From assembly GCF_011420305.2 (NCBI RefSeq), contig NZ_CP061769.1, positions 3,645,001-3,709,000 of the forward strand: a stretch of 64,000 nucleotides of DNA. The letters run 5' to 3'. Numbering within the stretch: position 1 is the first letter of the stretch; every line of letters begins with the position of its first letter. The translations under genes were made by a program, and so were the position numbers. Below, in pieces: positions 62,208 through 64,000 of the stretch. The notes under the pieces were generated by a model. The model saw only the letters and a program-made list of their open reading frames with translations. It was not told where the DNA came from and did no database searches. The DNA is from Nocardioides ochotonae (lineage in GTDB: Bacteria; Actinomycetota; Actinomycetes; Propionibacteriales; Nocardioidaceae).

Positions 62208-64000
62208 GGACGGGCACCTCCTTCTGCTCGGACTGCTCGGGCCGGTCGGACTGCTCGGACTCGTCCCCGTCGTACGACGCGGGGCCGGGCTGGGCGCCGC
62301 CCCGCTCGGGCAGCACCGGGAGCCGCGCGCGCAGCTGCGGCAGCAGCCGGGTCTGGGCCAGCCGTCCGCCCTTGAAGAGGAGGTTGGCCAGGCCGTTCGG
62401 GTCCCGGCCCAGGGCGACGGCGCCGAAGCCGATCACCGCGAAGATCAGCCCGGACAGCTCGGGGTGGTCGCTCTGCAGGACCGGCATCAGCATCAGCCCG
62501 ATGCCGCCGAAGGTGGCGCCGGTGACGGTGGTGACGCCGAAGACCACGGCGAGCAGGAGCAGCGGCAGGCTGTTGAAGAACTGGAAGTCGGCGGCGCCGA
62601 TGGTCTCGCGCAGCCCGGCGAACAGGGCGCCGGCCATCCCGGCCATCCCGGCCGACAGCGCGAACAGCCCGACGCGGAACCAGCGCATGTCCAGCCCGAG
62701 GGTCCCGCAGGCGGCCGGGCTGTCGCGCATCGCGATCAGCACCCGCCCGAGCGGTCCGCGGCGCAGGGCGAGCAGGAACAGCGCCATCAGCATGAAGAAC
62801 AGCGCCATCAGCATCACGTAGCCGCCGGTCGAGCCCACCGTGGTGCCGAAGAACGACATCCGCCCGGCCGGCAGCGTCCCGTTGAACCCGAAGGCGGACT
62901 CGTGCTGGAAGACCAGCTTGTCCATGATCACGCCGAAGGCCATCGTGGCGAGCGCGAGGTAGAGCCCGGTCAGCCGCAGCACCGGCAGCGCGACCAGCGC
63001 GCCGACCCCGGCGGCGATCAGCGAGGCCAGCGCGAGGCCGTAGAGCGAGGGCTCGTCGAGCTTGGCGTAGGCGAGCGCGCCGACGCCGGCGAAGGAGAGC
63101 TGGGCCAGCGAGACGTGGCCGCCGTACCCGGTCAGCAGCACCAGCGAGAGCATGACCATCGCGTAGGTGGCGGCGGTGCCGAGCAGCAGCAGGTGGGCGC
63201 TCGACAGCGAGCCGGACAGCAGCGCGACGACGCCGAGCAGCACCCCGCCCCAGGCGAGCGCCTTGGGCAGTGAGGGCACCGGCGCGGCGACGCTGCCCTT
63301 GACCTGGCCGATGCGCAGCTGGGCCTGCGGCAGCGCCACGATCACCGCGAACAGGAACAGCGCGGGCAGGACGTTGCGGACGCTGTTGAAGACGCCCTCG
63401 GTCGGCAGGTAGCCCGAGGCGTACGACGTGGACAGGCCCAGCACCATCGCGCCGACGAACGTCATCGGCAGGCTCTTGAGCCGCCCGAACATCGCGGCGG
63501 CGTAGGCGTTGATGACCAGCAGGGTCAGCGCGTAGTAGTCCAGGCCGACCTGGGAGACCAGCAGCACCCCGGCGAGCGCGGCCAGCGAGGTGCCGATCGC
63601 CCAGGACAGGGCGGCGGCGGTGTCGGGCCGCCCGCCGAAGAGCTTGAGCAGCTCGGGGTTGTCCACCGAGGCACGCATCGCGGTGCCGATCCGGGTGCGG
63701 CTGAGCAGCAGGAACAGCCCGGCGGCGACGACCGCGGACAGCAGGATCGTGATCAGCTGGTGACCGGTGACGGTGACGGTGCCCAGCTCCACCCGGGTCT
63801 CGGGCAGGAAGGGCATCACGCTGCGCGCCTCCGGCTTCCAGACCTGGGTGGCCAGGCCGATGCAGCCGACCAGGAGCCCGACGGTGACGACCAGCGAGAC
63901 ACTGACCGGCCCCTCCCCCAGCCCGCGGCACACGAAGCGCTGGAGGAACCAGCCGACGGCCGGGGCGACCACGAGCAGCACCAGCACCAGCGCCAGCCAG
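62194..64000 (-). CDS. LivH-LivM fused ABC permease (partial)
   Basis: Membrane permease in which LivH-like and LivM-like halves are one polypeptide. The LivH part (ELGTVTVTGHQLITILLSAV, RASVDNPELLKLFGGRPDTA) is incomplete because the frame runs off the right edge. The LivM half begins near HLLLLGTAATYAMVMLSLVL and contains GYGGHVSLAQLSFAGVGALA and MRDSPAACGTLGLDMRWFRV. The C-terminal tail is charged and cytosolic. No substrate-binding gene is seen in the window. Confidence 0.9.
   Translation of the reverse strand, partial: WLALVLVLLVVAPAVGWFLQRFVCRGLGEGPVSVSLVVTVGLLVGCIGLATQVWKPEARSVMPFLPETRVELGTVTVTGHQLITILLSAVVAAGLFLLLSRTRIGTAMRASVDNPELLKLFGGRPDTAAALSWAIGTSLAALAGVLLVSQVGLDYYALTLLVINAYAAAMFGRLKSLPMTFVGAMVLGLSTSYASGYLPTEGVFNSVRNVLPALFLFAVIVALPQAQLRIGQVKGSVAAPVPSLPKALAWGGVLLGVVALLSGSLSSAHLLLLGTAATYAMVMLSLVLLTGYGGHVSLAQLSFAGVGALAYAKLDEPSLYGLALASLIAAGVGALVALPVLRLTGLYLALATMAFGVIMDKLVFQHESAFGFNGTLPAGRMSFFGTTVGSTGGYVMLMALFFMLMALFLLALRRGPLGRVLIAMRDSPAACGTLGLDMRWFRVGLFALSAGMAGMAGALFAGLRETIGAADFQFFNSLPLLLLAVVFGVTTVTGATFGGIGLMLMPVLQSDHPELSGLIFAVIGFGAVALGRDPNGLANLLFKGGRLAQTRLLPQLRARLPVLPERGGAQPGPASYDGDESEQSDRPEQSEQKEVPVHAAP

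Overview
The window is a very GC-rich, gene-dense actinobacterial chromosome segment. The evidence includes F420-type oxidoreductases, an Rpf with DUF348/G5 domains, an LCP ligase, a protein O-mannosyltransferase, a SepX/GlpR-MoeA(Glp) cell-division neighbourhood, a DUF222/HNH gene, many GTG/TTG starts and many apparently leaderless promoters. The overall gene set best fits Nocardioides or a close relative (Nocardioidaceae). That is inference, because no rRNA gene is present. I saw no CRISPR array, insertion sequence, integrase or prophage.

Layout. 1-6.5 kb (minus strand): dapF (cut by the left edge), a PPOX flavoprotein, gamma-glutamyltransferase, an AraC/DinB regulator coupled to a DHFR-like reductase, a serine hydrolase and miaA. 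6.6-9.7 kb (plus): two paralogous NUDIX hydrolases, a universal stress protein, a decayed VOC gene, and a five-gene mini-operon in which every junction is a 4-base ATGA/GTGA overlap (MT0933-type antitoxin, acidic protein, NUDIX, acidic protein, acidic protein). 9.8-13.3 kb: a 1157-residue secreted metzincin-like metalloprotease with three Fn3+Ig modules. 13.4-15.3 kb: miaB, an unexplained long inverted repeat and a small hypothetical gene. 15.5-18.8 kb: gluABCD glutamate importer with an intercistronic hairpin. 18.8-23.4 kb: hotdog protein with a palindromic operator, F420 LLM oxidoreductase with a phosphotransferase, trans-aconitate methyltransferase with a VOC protein, and a divergent MarR gene with twin operators.

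23.4-31.1 kb (minus): ABC-F protein, ispE, rsmA, rpf, tatD, epoxide-hydrolase-like enzyme and rsmI, mostly joined by 4-base overlaps. 31.2-41.3 kb: pmt, a TspO-like protein, a PPOX enzyme, an SNF2 helicase, P450 with divergent TetR, and an MgtA-type P-type ATPase. 41.6-47.8 kb: tRNA-Ala(CGC), glpR/sepX, rimJ-like GNAT, mog, moaC, moeA/glp, UDP-glucose pyrophosphorylase and, divergently, 5-formyl-THF cyclo-ligase. 47.9-53.7 kb: palindromic repeats, an HNH/DUF222 gene, penicillin acylase, fmdB behind a CIRCE-like element, a CpaB/SAF protein, mscL and an LCP gene. 55-64 kb: GH13 alpha-glucosidase with a DUF4032 protein, then a LIV-type ABC importer (fused permease, livG, livF) coupled to a large secreted protein and a small membrane protein.

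Most of this is housekeeping or accessory metabolism. The parts I found least explained are the overlapping acidic-protein/NUDIX mini-operon, the secreted protein coupled to the LIV ATPase, the CIRCE-like site in front of fmdB, the inverted repeat at 14952-15021, and the recurring leaderless promoter layout, including one site with two overlapping divergent -10 boxes.
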